The notes beneath the pieces are model-generated. The model had not been told where the DNA came from, made no database searches, and was given only the letters and a program-made list of their open reading frames with translations. DNA of 43,102 bases. It comes from Candidatus Methylomirabilota bacterium (GTDB lineage: Bacteria > Methylomirabilota > Methylomirabilia > Rokubacteriales > CSP1-6). The position numbers and the translations under genes were made by a program. Of this stretch, positions 1 to 8,532 are shown one piece after another (the first letter of the stretch is position 1; every line of letters begins with the position of its first letter). The stretch covers positions 1 through 43,102 of the forward strand of contig DASTFB010000110.1 in the NCBI GenBank assembly GCA_035709005.1, given 5' to 3'.

Positions 1-369
1 ATCGCTCGCATAGCGAGTGCTGCGAGTGGGTCACCGCTCATGGCCGCGCTCCACGGGCTGAAGATTCCCCTTGACAAGGGACACTATAAATGGTGTTTTT
101 CCGGTCCCGTGCTCTCGACATCCCCGACGAGGTGAGAGGCATGTTGAAAAACGGCCTGCGCAACGCAGCAGCCTGCGCCGACGCGCCTCTTACCCTACAC
201 CCTGACCGGGAGCGCCGCTATCGTACTCAAGGGGCGGGCGCCGCTCACCGTCCACCCGCCCCACATCGAGATGGCCCCAACCCATGGTGACCACGAGCCA
301 TGGCCGGCCCCGGCTTTCCGTCACCATGCCTCGTCAGGACCCTTCGCCCTCCGGGTCGAGGAGGTCTCC
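1..369. other. Non-coding left edge and porin leader
   Basis: No convincing gene is seen in these 369 bases. The first bases contain a short inverted repeat (CTCGC-ATA-GCGAG), and a perfect TTGACA sits at 71-76. The A/T-rich hexamer after it (TATAAA, 85-90) is only 8 bases away, too close for an ordinary sigma-70 pair, so no promoter is called. An 8-bp inverted repeat at 231-262 is listed separately. The stretch ends in GAGGAGG at 358-364, the ribosome binding site of the porin gene. Confidence 0.6.
231..262 (+). promoter_or_regulatory. Inverted repeat in the porin 5' leader
   Basis: GGGGCGGG at 231-238 pairs perfectly with CCCGCCCC at 255-262 across a 16-base loop, about 110 bases before the porin start codon. 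No T-run follows, so it is not a standard intrinsic terminator. It could fold in the leader transcript or be the end of an upstream transcription unit. Function is unknown. Confidence 0.4.
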
Positions 370-1791
370 ATGAGACCGTTTTTCGGCGTGGTCGTGGCCT
401 TACTGGTGGCTCTGCTGCCAACCGCTCCCGTCCGGGCTCAGCAGGAGCAGGCGAACGCGGAGCGGATCCGAGAACTGGAGCGCGAGTTGGAGAGGATCCG
501 GACGGAGTTGGAAGCGCTCAAGGCGCAACAACAGGCGGCGCCGACCCCTCCACCGCAGGCGGCGCCGACCCCTTCACCGCCGAAAGAGCCGGCGAGATGG
601 CCCCTCAGGTTCGGCGCCAGCGTGACGTTCCGTTACGACAGCACCGAAGTGGAGGATCAGACCGATCTGTTCCAGGACGAGAACGAGATCAATGGTTTTC
701 GTACCCGGATCCGGCTTTTGGTGGACTACAATCTCGACGGCGCGGCAGGCGCGGGGCTGCGGCTGTCGACGGGTGAAGATCCGAACCCCGCCTCGCCCTT
801 CATTCGCCTGGGCGACGTCTTCGTGAGCAAATCGTTCAACCTGGATCAAGCCTTCATCCTCACCCGCCCGCTGAAGTTCTTCGGGGAGCCCTACGACGTC
901 CTCAAGCCCGTCGAGAATCTCTCCCTGACGTTCGGAAAGATGCCCCTGCCCTTCTGGCGCGGGGACCGTGGCACCTGGCGCAGCGAAATCATCTGGGATG
1001 ACGACATCAACCCCGAGGGAGCCTTACTGAAGTTTCCCATCCCCACCGGCCTGCCCTTTCTCAAGCTCGAGAACACCTTCGGCTACTTCATCGTGAGCGA
1101 GGTCACCGATGTGCGGTTCGCGGGCCTGACGAACGACACCTACCTCCTCGCCAACCAGTTCAAGCTTCAGGTCGATCCGGTGACCCTGGCCATGGCTGTC
1201 TACGATTACAACAATCTCAATGCCGGGCTCAGGGCGCCCAGCTTCGTCCCGGGGCAGGGCGCGTTCCTTTCCCCCGGAACGAGCGCCCTGCTCATGCGGC
1301 CGGGCCTTCAGGCGACCAACAACCGCATCAACTTCGGACCCGGCGCCGAGGGGTTCGTGGAGGAGGATTTCACCATCCTCAACCTCACCGGTCAGGCGTA
1401 TCTGCCCATCCCTCCCCGCTGGGTCGACCCCGTCGGATTCGCTTTGCTGGAGCCCTTCGTGGCGGGGGACTGGGTGAAGAACACGAGCGTGGACCGGGAC
1501 GATGAAGGGTACGGGTTGACGGTGGGGCTCCGGGGCGCCGGAAAGCGATTCCTGGACGGCCTCTTCAACGTTTGGTTCACGTACCGCGATGTCGACGCCG
1601 ATGCGACGATCGCGACCTTCGCCGACTCGGACCTCGGCGCGGGGACGGCGTATCGCGGCTACGAACTGGGGGTCAACTACCGCATCCTTCCGGATCTGAT
1701 GATTGTGTTTTCTTACCTCAACTTCGAGGGATTCCCGAGAAAAGACAACGGCGTGGAGCGCTGGTTCGTCGATTTGGTGTGGACCTACTGA
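370..1791 (+). CDS. Putative outer-membrane porin with N-terminal coiled coil
   Basis: A 473-residue exported protein. The ATG at 370 is chosen because GAGGAGG lies 5 bases upstream and a clean signal peptide follows (MRPFF, hydrophobic core, cleavage after VRA near residue 23). The open frame extends further upstream, but without a ribosome site. Residues about 24-60 form a charged heptad-like segment (ERIRELERELERIRTELEALK), then a Pro/Ala-rich linker with a repeated APTP motif, then a long region of alternating beta-strand character rich in Tyr, Phe, Asp and Gly, ending in WFVDLVWTY. This is the layout of the putative-porin (Porin_5-like) family of trimeric outer-membrane barrels, whose coiled coil lies in the periplasm. 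Substrate is unknown. The next gene, a di-haem oxidoreductase 69 bases downstream, may be co-transcribed. Confidence 0.75.
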   Translation: MRPFFGVVVALLVALLPTAPVRAQQEQANAERIRELERELERIRTELEALKAQQQAAPTPPPQAAPTPSPPKEPARWPLRFGASVTFRYDSTEVEDQTDLFQDENEINGFRTRIRLLVDYNLDGAAGAGLRLSTGEDPNPASPFIRLGDVFVSKSFNLDQAFILTRPLKFFGEPYDVLKPVENLSLTFGKMPLPFWRGDRGTWRSEIIWDDDINPEGALLKFPIPTGLPFLKLENTFGYFIVSEVTDVRFAGLTNDTYLLANQFKLQVDPVTLAMAVYDYNNLNAGLRAPSFVPGQGAFLSPGTSALLMRPGLQATNNRINFGPGAEGFVEEDFTILNLTGQAYLPIPPRWVDPVGFALLEPFVAGDWVKNTSVDRDDEGYGLTVGLRGAGKRFLDGLFNVWFTYRDVDADATIATFADSDLGAGTAYRGYELGVNYRILPDLMIVFSYLNFEGFPRKDNGVERWFVDLVWTY

Positions 1792-1860
1792 CGGACTCGC
1801 CGGCGATGGCGACGGCGGTTCCGTGCGACCACCCGGCCGGTCGGGCCGGGGGAGGGGACC

Positions 1861-3819
1861 ATGAAAGCGCTACGGGGTGACATGCGGCGGAGCGTGTGGC
1901 TCGTGGCGGGACTGCTCACTTCGCTGATCCTCGCTGGATGCAGTGACAGCGGGGGAAGCATCACCGAAGACCCTAACACCGTCGGCGACCGTGATCTCTC
2001 CGGCATCGCCGGTCCCCCCGACCCGGCCCAAACCCAGCCCGTCGAGCGCGTGCCGCGCGGGACCTTCGGGACGGCGAACACCGCGGCCGCCCTGGCCTAC
2101 CCGAGCTTGAGTTCCGACGAGCGGGGCGTCTTCGACCGCGCCCTGTCGTTTTTCATCACCGACCGCACCCCGGACGATGGACTGGGCCCGATCTTCAACC
2201 AGCCCATCTGCCTGGGTTGCCACCGGAACTCGGAACAACTCGTGGGACTTGCCCCGGTCACGACTCCGACGCCGGCTTCCCGCGCGGCCCGGTCCGGACT
2301 GACGAACCACGCCCTGATCACGAAGGCCTCGGCGGCGAACACCCTGGATCCCGAGCACCCGCCGACCGCAGCCTTTACGCTCTTCGGGACCTTCTTCCCG
2401 GCCTCGGGCGGGTTCGATCCGCTGAGCTTCTTCGGCGGGCCGATCCAGCACGTGCGGGCCACCTTCGACTGCGCGACCGACATCATTCCCGATGAGTCGA
2501 TCGACCCCACCCTGCGGGGCGGCATCGACCCCGCCACGGGCCTCAGCGCCCTGGGCGGGCGGCGGGCGGTGGGAGAACGGGCGGCGCCACCTTACATCGG
2601 CCGCGGGCTGATGGAGGCCATTTTCGCCGGCGACATCGTCTTCAATGATGCGCTGAACCCGGGCCTGGGCCTCCGGGAAGATCCCAGCGACACTCAAGGT
2701 CACAGCTCGTCGCTGGCCGCAGCCTCGGTCACCAACCCGGAATGTCCCGGAGACTGCATCTCCGGCCGGCACAATGAAAACCACGCCGATGCCGCCTTCA
2801 TCGGGGGTGATCCCGTCGTCCGGCTTTCGCGCTTCGGGCTGCGCGCGGCGGGCCCCACGCTGTTTCAGTTCATGATCGGGGGCACGCAGGGGGAAGTCGG
2901 GCTCACGAGTCCGTTCGCTCCCTTCGAGCAGAACAACAATCTGAACGTCGGCCGGAACTGCGACGTCGCTCCGGATCCGGAACTCAGGGCCGAGGAGGTG
3001 ACAAATCTCCGCAGCCTGATCCGAATGATCTCGCTCCCCGACCTCGATGCGTGCTTGCTCGTCGGCGGAGGTGGCTGTGCGAGCATCGAGAACGGAGCGG
3101 TGCTGTTCGGTGTCGACCTGGCTGCATTCCGGAGCCGGTTGATCCCGGGCATGGTCCCCGTCGGTGATCCGAACGGGATCAACCAGGCCGACCGCCAGTT
3201 GAACTGCGTCGGCTGCCACACCCCGATCATGCGGACAGGCCAGTCGCCGGCCCGGGTCGGGGCCGGGCATCTGAGCAACAGGTGGTTTCCGATCTTCTCG
3301 GACCTGCTCATCCACAATATGGGGCAGCTTCCCCAGGGGCGTTCCAATCCAGTCCCGCCGACTCCCTTTTCTCTGCTGGCGGGTACCGTCGAGATCTCGC
3401 GGAATCTCGCCGACTTCGCCCTCCCGGGCCAGGGGCTGGCCTTCGGCACCGAGTGGAGAACGCCACCCCTCATGGGGATCGGCCTGATCGGTCCGCCGTT
3501 CCTGCACGATGGGCGGGTCTTCCTGTCCACGTTCTCCCGTGGCGGGATCCGTGGCCGCACGGTTCAGACCAGTACGGCCGGGACGAACATCCCTCTGATC
3601 GTGGATAGCTTCGACAACGCGCTCCTCGCTGCCATCGAGCTGCATGATCTGCCCCAACCGGGCGCCGGCTGCCCGGTGCCTCCCGGGGGAAGCGACGCCG
3701 ACGTCTGCCCTCCGCTGGCCAGCGGCAATCGCAGCGAGGCGCGGAACGTGATGCAGCGGTGGCGCGTTTTGACCCCGGCACAGCAGCAGGACGTGCTGAA
3801 CTTCCTGAAGGCGCTTTGA
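1861..3819 (+). CDS. Di-haem c-type oxidoreductase (DHOR/DUF1111 family), lipoprotein-like
   Basis: A 652-residue protein with two c-type haem-binding motifs: CLGCH (residues 117-121) and CVGCH (449-453). Between them, RFGLRAAGPTLFQF followed by GEVGLTS (about 324-350) matches the FGWK-A-P-T...G-DMGITS signature of the di-haem oxidoreductase family known as DUF1111, putative thiol oxidoreductases or peroxidases. The N-terminus has a hydrophobic stretch ending LILAGC (Cys27), a lipobox, so the protein is probably lipid-anchored and faces the periplasm. GGGGAGGGG lies just before the ATG at 1861; a second ATG at 1882 would give a more typical lipoprotein signal. Family members often occur with imelysin-type metal-uptake genes, but none is present here. 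The partner may be the upstream porin. Electron donor and substrate are unknown. Confidence 0.85.
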   Translation: MKALRGDMRRSVWLVAGLLTSLILAGCSDSGGSITEDPNTVGDRDLSGIAGPPDPAQTQPVERVPRGTFGTANTAAALAYPSLSSDERGVFDRALSFFITDRTPDDGLGPIFNQPICLGCHRNSEQLVGLAPVTTPTPASRAARSGLTNHALITKASAANTLDPEHPPTAAFTLFGTFFPASGGFDPLSFFGGPIQHVRATFDCATDIIPDESIDPTLRGGIDPATGLSALGGRRAVGERAAPPYIGRGLMEAIFAGDIVFNDALNPGLGLREDPSDTQGHSSSLAAASVTNPECPGDCISGRHNENHADAAFIGGDPVVRLSRFGLRAAGPTLFQFMIGGTQGEVGLTSPFAPFEQNNNLNVGRNCDVAPDPELRAEEVTNLRSLIRMISLPDLDACLLVGGGGCASIENGAVLFGVDLAAFRSRLIPGMVPVGDPNGINQADRQLNCVGCHTPIMRTGQSPARVGAGHLSNRWFPIFSDLLIHNMGQLPQGRSNPVPPTPFSLLAGTVEISRNLADFALPGQGLAFGTEWRTPPLMGIGLIGPPFLHDGRVFLSTFSRGGIRGRTVQTSTAGTNIPLIVDSFDNALLAAIELHDLPQPGAGCPVPPGGSDADVCPPLASGNRSEARNVMQRWRVLTPAQQQDVLNFLKAL

Positions 3820-3868
3820 TACCGGGAGCACATCGGCCCAGGGTTGGCGACCCGGCAGGAGCGGGTTA

Positions 3869-3893
3869 GCCCGGGCGGCAGCGCCGTCCGGGC
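3869..3893. terminator. Strong GC hairpin between the di-haem gene and the DoxX-like gene
   Basis: An 11-bp stem (3869-3879 with 3883-3893, one G-U pair, 3-base loop AGC) lies 50 bases after the di-haem gene stop and 46 before the next start. It has no T-run, so it is either a weak or factor-assisted terminator or a leader structure that tunes expression of the next gene. Confidence 0.45.
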
Positions 3894-3939
3894 CCTCGCC
3901 ACGCCGGCGTTCTTCGATCCCTGGAGGTCGTCACTTCGG

Positions 3940-5151
3940 ATGAAGGCCGCAGTCCTTCGGCTCCACCACGGGCAGGCCTGGGCCATCGCCGGGCTCATGG
4001 TCCTGCTGCCCGGCCTGGCCCTCGCCCACGAGCGGTTCATCAAACACGACATCCTCCGGCCGCTCCACCGCGAGTTCTTCCGCCGCCTCGACCCGAACAT
4101 GCTCGACGTCGCCGTGCGCATCGCCGCGCTCCTGGCCGTGATGCTGTTCATCTGGTTCCTGCGAAACCCGCTCGACAACTTCATCGAAAATCGGCTCCTG
4201 TGGCGGCTGCAAGGCCGGGCCAAGCGGTGGGTGCACCTCATCGCCTCGTTCGTCACCGACAAGCCGGTCGACCACCCGTGGTTCAAGAAGGTCGGCGAGT
4301 GGGTCGTCATCCTGTTCCTTCGGAGTCCGGCGCTCGTGCTCATGTTCTCGGCGGTCAACGACTCGCTGGTCATGCCCAGCTACCCGCTGGAGCCCTCGAC
4401 CGCGCTGGTCTTCAAGTACGCGCAGGTCGTCATGGCCATGGGGATCATCACCCAGGCGTTCCTCCCGTTCGGCGGGGCGACGATCTTCGGGACCTTCGTC
4501 TATCTGCTCTATGCGTTCGACTGGAAAATCGCCGTGGACGTGCTGCCGGTGCTCACGGCCGCCGTGATCTACGTCTCGTCCCCCTGGTATTCCCACAAGC
4601 AGATCATCACCAGTGTCACTCCTCGCCAGATGCGCTGGGTGCGCCTCACCCTGGGCTTCGGATTCGTGGCCCTGGGCTGGATGAAGCTCTACAACCACGA
4701 TCTGACCGCGGGCGTGGCCGACAATTACCCGAGCGTCCTGGAAGACCCGCTGATCAAGATGTTCTACGCCGGCACCGATCCGGCGTACCACCGGGAGGCC
4801 TGGATCGTGGCTTTCGGGCTGACGGAAGTCCTCACCGGCTTCCTCATCATGGTGGGAGCCTTCACCCGGGTCTGGTCCGTGATGATGGTCTACGTGTTCA
4901 CGAAGCTGATGGTGATCGATTTCGGCTGGGCGGAGATTCCTCACCTCTACCCGATCGGCGCGTTTCTGGTCGTCATGTTCTCCAATAGCCACTCGGACGA
5001 GTTCTACCAGATCGAGGAAATGGAGGAGTACCAGGCCCGGAAAGGCAAGACGGGCTTCCAGATTCTGATCGCGCTCGTCGGATCCGTTTTGATCGCTGCG
5101 CTCGTCATCTTCCCCATGCTGTATCTGCTGACCCGGGTCGAGCACCCGTGA
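3940..5151 (+). CDS. DoxX-like polytopic membrane protein
   Basis: 403 residues when started at the ATG at 3940, which follows GGAGG at 3923-3927. The frame is open upstream but with no ribosome site and unlikely protein. An N-terminal hydrophobic segment ends in GLALAHERF and may be cleaved or anchor the protein. At least seven further hydrophobic segments follow (for example VAVRIAALLAVMLFIWFL, VVMAMGIITQAFLPFGG, WIVAFGLTEVLTGFLIMVGA, LYPIGAFLVVMF and a C-terminal helix). The second half, with a Gly-rich helix, WMKLYNHD and GLTEVLTGFLIMVGAFTR, resembles the DoxX/DoxD-like fold. DoxD/DoxX proteins include thiosulfate:quinone oxidoreductase subunits, but most members have no known function, and nothing here supports thiosulfate use. 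The stop overlaps the GTG of the next gene by 4 bases, implying coupled translation. Confidence 0.65.
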   Translation: MKAAVLRLHHGQAWAIAGLMVLLPGLALAHERFIKHDILRPLHREFFRRLDPNMLDVAVRIAALLAVMLFIWFLRNPLDNFIENRLLWRLQGRAKRWVHLIASFVTDKPVDHPWFKKVGEWVVILFLRSPALVLMFSAVNDSLVMPSYPLEPSTALVFKYAQVVMAMGIITQAFLPFGGATIFGTFVYLLYAFDWKIAVDVLPVLTAAVIYVSSPWYSHKQIITSVTPRQMRWVRLTLGFGFVALGWMKLYNHDLTAGVADNYPSVLEDPLIKMFYAGTDPAYHREAWIVAFGLTEVLTGFLIMVGAFTRVWSVMMVYVFTKLMVIDFGWAEIPHLYPIGAFLVVMFSNSHSDEFYQIEEMEEYQARKGKTGFQILIALVGSVLIAALVIFPMLYLLTRVEHP

Positions 5152-5837
5152 ACGACGCGCAGGAGTCCTCGGTGCGTTTCAGCAACGCCAGGCAAATCAT
5201 CGCCATGACGGTCGCCTGGGCGCTCGTGCTCATCCTCACCGACCTGTTCTTCAGCAAGCAACTGTTCGCCCCCAGTCCGGAGGCGCTGGCGAAGTTCACC
5301 AGGCCGGAGGTCAGGGTGTGGATCGACCATGTCGGTTGTCGCGGGGCGCTGGAGGACGTGCGTCGGGCGATGGAGGACCTGGGGTGGGCGGGCAAGGTCG
5401 AGGTGGTGGGCGAGGGCGATGCCGGGAGTCCACCATCGCGTTCCTCCTGCGGCAGGGGATTCGTCCTGAATGCGGCGGACGTGCAGCAGGCCGACTTCAT
5501 CGGGCTCACCAGCGCGCTCCGGAAGGCCGGGGCGGTTCCGGGAGCGATCGAGTTCGGAGGTGTCCCCCATTTCGCACTGAGAGCCGAAGTGGCGGAGCTC
5601 GTCGGCTGCCCGGAGTGTACGTTCGCGGCCCGACAGGCGATGACCCCGGAGCGCGATCCCCGGCTCGGCGGCACCTTGCAGTGGCTGGACAGCGCGAGGG
5701 TGAGCGCGGAGGAGGGGACGATCACCGCCTATGTTCGCTTCGGCTACGTGGCGGACGTGCGGGAGATGCTCCAGAAGCTGGAGCAAGCAGGCTTCGCGCC
5801 TCGGTCCCTCCGCATCGAGATCGGCCCCCGGGCATAA
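5148..5837 (+). CDS. Membrane-anchored protein of unknown function with Cys motifs
   Basis: 229 residues starting at GTG 5148, which overlaps the stop of the DoxX-like gene (GTGA), so the two are translationally coupled. One N-terminal membrane helix (about residues 17-37) is followed by a soluble, probably periplasmic part. I do not recognise the family. Two stretches look like beta-alpha-beta modules of heavy-metal-associated (ferredoxin-like) type: VRVWIDHVGCRGALEDVRRAMEDLG near residues 56-80, where VGC replaces the usual CxxC, and ITAYVRFGYVADVREMLQKLEQAGF near the C-terminus. A CPEC motif lies between them. Metal or redox binding is a guess from these cysteines. The linkage to the DoxX-like protein suggests the two act together. 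Confidence 0.55.
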   Translation: MNDAQESSVRFSNARQIIAMTVAWALVLILTDLFFSKQLFAPSPEALAKFTRPEVRVWIDHVGCRGALEDVRRAMEDLGWAGKVEVVGEGDAGSPPSRSSCGRGFVLNAADVQQADFIGLTSALRKAGAVPGAIEFGGVPHFALRAEVAELVGCPECTFAARQAMTPERDPRLGGTLQWLDSARVSAEEGTITAYVRFGYVADVREMLQKLEQAGFAPRSLRIEIGPRA

Positions 5838-5854
5838 GAGAGGAGAACGTGGCG

Positions 5855-6838
5855 ATGAGCCGGATCATGGGAGCCGTCGGTGTCCTCGTGTTGGCCGCGT
5901 GCTTGTCCGTCGTCGGGGAGGCGGCTGCAGCGGAGCTCCAGACGGGCGCGCGGCCGGCGCAACAGGACGATCGGTCCCGCGCCGCGCGACCCGAGGCGGG
6001 CAGGGTCGCAGTCAAGCTTCCCACCCCGACTGCGTACGCCGTCCTGCGCCACCCGGACGGCCGGGGCACACTGCACGCGACCGGGGAGGCGGTCTTCCAT
6101 CCGGGTCGATCGAGCCCGATCGTGACGGTCGTGGTCGAGCGCGTCACCGCCGACCGCCTGACGCTGCGGAACACCGCGACGGACGTCCGGCATGTCGTCA
6201 AGAGAGGTCAACCGCTGCCGGGGCTGGGCGGATTGATCTTCGTCAGGGCGGCGGTGATCGAGGAGCTCGAATACTGGTACCGGGCCGTCGACGGCACGCC
6301 GAAGCTCGACCGGTCCGTCATCGCGCTGGAGGCGTCGCGCGCTCGCGTGGAGGTCGAAGTGCACCGTCGTCGAGGCGGCCGCACGGATCATCTCGACGAC
6401 TACCGTTCGCAGGGAGACTTCAGCCCGTTGCGCGACCCCATCGAAACATTGTCGATGATCCCGGTGGAACGCACAGGCCCCACCACCTATGCGGTTCGGG
6501 AGGGCTACTGGCTGGCCATCCAGTGGGCCACGAGCCGGATCGCGACCACGATTCGCCCGTCGTTCTTCCTGGAGGGAGGGCCGGGCGTCTCGATCGCCTC
6601 GCAGGTGGCGGCGGGAGATCTCAATGCCCGCGGGTTCGTCGTGACCGATCCCAGGCTGGTCGGCCGGCTGGGCCTCGAGGCCGGCGACATCATCCGGCGT
6701 GTCAACGGGCAGCCCGTCGACGGCATGGCCGGGCCCCAGCAGCTCATGTCGCAGGCCCGGAGGACCCGCCCCTCGACCGTCGCGGTAGAAGTGGAGCGGC
6801 GCGGCAAATCCTTCACCCTGACCTATCGGCTCAGGTAG
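5855..6838 (+). CDS. Exported PDZ-domain protein (GspC-like architecture)
   Basis: 327 residues from ATG 5855, preceded by AGGAG at 5841-5845; a GTG two codons earlier (5849) is possible but too close to that site. A signal peptide or anchor (MGAVGVLVLAACLSVVGEAAAA) leads into a region of unknown fold containing PIVTVVVERVTADRLTLRN and RGQPLPGLGGLI. A C-terminal PDZ domain follows: GFVVTDPRLVGRLGLEAGDIIRRVNGQPVDG and the closing strand, about residues 250-327. This order recalls type II secretion GspC, where a periplasmic homology region precedes PDZ, but no other secretion genes are nearby, so the role is uncertain. It lies 17 bases after the previous gene and probably belongs to the same operon. 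Confidence 0.65.
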   Translation: MSRIMGAVGVLVLAACLSVVGEAAAAELQTGARPAQQDDRSRAARPEAGRVAVKLPTPTAYAVLRHPDGRGTLHATGEAVFHPGRSSPIVTVVVERVTADRLTLRNTATDVRHVVKRGQPLPGLGGLIFVRAAVIEELEYWYRAVDGTPKLDRSVIALEASRARVEVEVHRRRGGRTDHLDDYRSQGDFSPLRDPIETLSMIPVERTGPTTYAVREGYWLAIQWATSRIATTIRPSFFLEGGPGVSIASQVAAGDLNARGFVVTDPRLVGRLGLEAGDIIRRVNGQPVDGMAGPQQLMSQARRTRPSTVAVEVERRGKSFTLTYRLR

Positions 6839-6858
6839 GAGGCGTACGATCGCCTCCT
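6837..6858. terminator. Perfect 8-bp hairpin over the stop codon of the PDZ gene
   Basis: AGGAGGCG at 6837-6844 pairs with CGCCTCCT at 6851-6858 around a 6-base loop, and its left arm begins inside the TAG stop codon. No T-run follows. Its position at the end of a co-directional gene group suggests a transcript end or an RNA-stabilising 3' stem-loop. Confidence 0.5.
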
Positions 6859-6918
6859 CGGAGTCGGTCCGGAGGGAGGGCGAGCAGAAGGGTGAGTTCT
6901 GCGATACTATGACCGCTC

Positions 6919-8532
6919 GTGGCCGGGTCGCGACGCACCAAGATTCTCATCCTCGGAGGCGGCTGCGCCGGGGTCTACGCAGCCATGGCGCTGGAAAAGC
7001 ACCTCGGCCGAGACGCCGAAGTCGAGATCGGCCTGGTCAGCCGGGACAACTACCTCGTGTTCCAGCCGCTGTTGCCCGAGGTGATCTCCGGCAGCATCGG
7101 TATTCTGGACACCATCGCGCCGATTCGTCGCCTCTGCCCGAACACCAACCTCTACGTCCGCACGGTCGAGGGCATCGATCTGGAGAAGCGCGTCGTGACG
7201 ACCAGCTCGGGATTCCGCCCTCGCCCGTATCAGCTGGAATACGACCACCTGGTGCTCGCTCTGGGGAGTATCACGGACTTCGCCAGCCAGCCCGGGCTCC
7301 GCGAGCACGCGTTTCCGTTCAAGTACCTGGGCGATGCTCTCGTGCTCCGCAACCACATCATCCATGCTCTCGAAGAGGCCGATATCGAGCAGGACCCCCA
7401 GCTCCGTCAGGCGCTCCTGACGTTCGTGGTGGCCGGCGGGGGCTTTTCCGGTGTCGAGGTGGTGGCCCAGATCAACGACTTCGTCCGCAAGGTGGCGGGG
7501 AGCTTTCGCCACATCGAGAGGGACCGGATCCATGTGGTGCTGCTCGCGGGGGCGCGGATCCTGCCCGAGCTTCCCGAGGACCTGGCCGCTTTCGCGCACC
7601 AGGTGCTCCAGCGCAACGGCGTGGAGATTCGTTTGAACACGCGCCTGGCCGGGGCGACGGCCGACTCGGCGCTGCTGCAGCGGGGCGAGAAAATCCCCAC
7701 CAAGACACTGGTAAGCACCGTTCCTTCCGCGCCCAACCCGCTCCTCGCCGCGCTCGCATGCAAGAAGGATCGCGACCGCATCGTCGTGAACGACTATCTG
7801 GCGGTGCCGGACTTCCCCGGAGTCTGGGCCATCGGGGACTGTGCCTGGGTTCTGGATCGCCACACCGGGCAGCCTTGCCCGCCGACCGCCCAGCACGCGA
7901 CGCGCCAGGCCGTCTGCTGCGCCAACAACATCCTGGCGACACTCCGCGGTCGGGCGCCGCAGCCGTTCTCCTTCAAAGCCCTCGGAAAGTTGGGTGGCCT
8001 CGGCCATCATTCGGCGGTCGCCGAGATTCTCGACCTGAAGCTCTCCGGGTTCTTCGCCTGGCTCCTCTGGCGGCTGATCTACCTGATGAAGCTTCCAGGC
8101 CTCGATCGAAAGGTGAGGGTGGCAACCGACTGGTTCCTCGACCTCCTCCTCAAGCCTGACATCGTCCAGCTCCGGACCCACGACGCACCGGCCGTCGGCC
8201 GCGAGCACTTCGAGCCCCGGGAGACCATCTTCGAGCAGGGCGACCGCGGGGATCGCCTCTACATCGTCGTGGACGGTGAGGTGGAAGTGGTGAAGCGGGA
8301 CGCGGGCGGCAGCGAGGTCGTCCTCGCGGTGCTGGGCCCCGGGGACTGCTTCGGCGAGATGGCGCTGGTCAGCGACCTGCCACGAATGGCGTCCGCACGC
8401 AGCCGAACGAGCGTTAACCTTCTGACCGTGGACCGCACCGCGTTCTCCGCGCTCTTCGGCGCCCTGCCCCCGCTCCGCGGCCTGTTCCAGCAACTCATCG
8501 AGCAACGGAGCGCCGCCGTCGCCGAGCGATAA
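6919..8532 (+). CDS. Type II NADH dehydrogenase fused to a cyclic-nucleotide-binding domain
   Basis: 537 residues. Residues 1-420 form an NDH-2-type flavoprotein that passes electrons from NADH to quinone without pumping protons. They include the FAD-binding GGGCAGVY (13-20), NAD-binding VVAGGGFSGVE (170-180), FAD-contact GVWAIGDCAW (301-310) and the quinone-side PTAQHATRQA (322-331). Residues about 425-530 are a complete cNMP-binding domain (FEQGDRGDRLYIVVDGEVEVV) with phosphate-binding cassette FGEMALVSDLPRMASARS. Glu480 and Arg489 are the residues that in CAP-type domains contact ribose and phosphate, so ligand binding looks intact. The GTG at 6919 is the only start before the FAD motif: an in-frame TGA lies 7 bases upstream (6910-6912). 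No ribosome site is visible, and the message may be leaderless. Such fusions are known from databases; the regulatory effect is not. Confidence 0.88.
   Translation: MAGSRRTKILILGGGCAGVYAAMALEKHLGRDAEVEIGLVSRDNYLVFQPLLPEVISGSIGILDTIAPIRRLCPNTNLYVRTVEGIDLEKRVVTTSSGFRPRPYQLEYDHLVLALGSITDFASQPGLREHAFPFKYLGDALVLRNHIIHALEEADIEQDPQLRQALLTFVVAGGGFSGVEVVAQINDFVRKVAGSFRHIERDRIHVVLLAGARILPELPEDLAAFAHQVLQRNGVEIRLNTRLAGATADSALLQRGEKIPTKTLVSTVPSAPNPLLAALACKKDRDRIVVNDYLAVPDFPGVWAIGDCAWVLDRHTGQPCPPTAQHATRQAVCCANNILATLRGRAPQPFSFKALGKLGGLGHHSAVAEILDLKLSGFFAWLLWRLIYLMKLPGLDRKVRVATDWFLDLLLKPDIVQLRTHDAPAVGREHFEPRETIFEQGDRGDRLYIVVDGEVEVVKRDAGGSEVVLAVLGPGDCFGEMALVSDLPRMASARSRTSVNLLTVDRTAFSALFGALPPLRGLFQQLIEQRSAAVAER

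Noticed and set aside
71-90. TTGACA followed by TATAAA as a promoter
   Set aside because: Only 8 bases separate the boxes, instead of about 17, and no good -10 lies at the right distance.
90-290. 66-codon frame at the left edge
   Set aside because: No ribosome site, no recognisable sequence, and it covers the leader hairpin of the porin gene.
1870-3831. A 653-codon minus-strand frame opposite the di-haem gene
   Set aside because: The plus strand has two CxxCH motifs and a lipobox in a coherent family protein; the antisense translation has no recognisable sequence.
3940-5151. Thiosulfate:quinone oxidoreductase subunit
   Set aside because: Only a general DoxX-like fold resemblance; no DoxA-like partner or sulfur-oxidation gene nearby.
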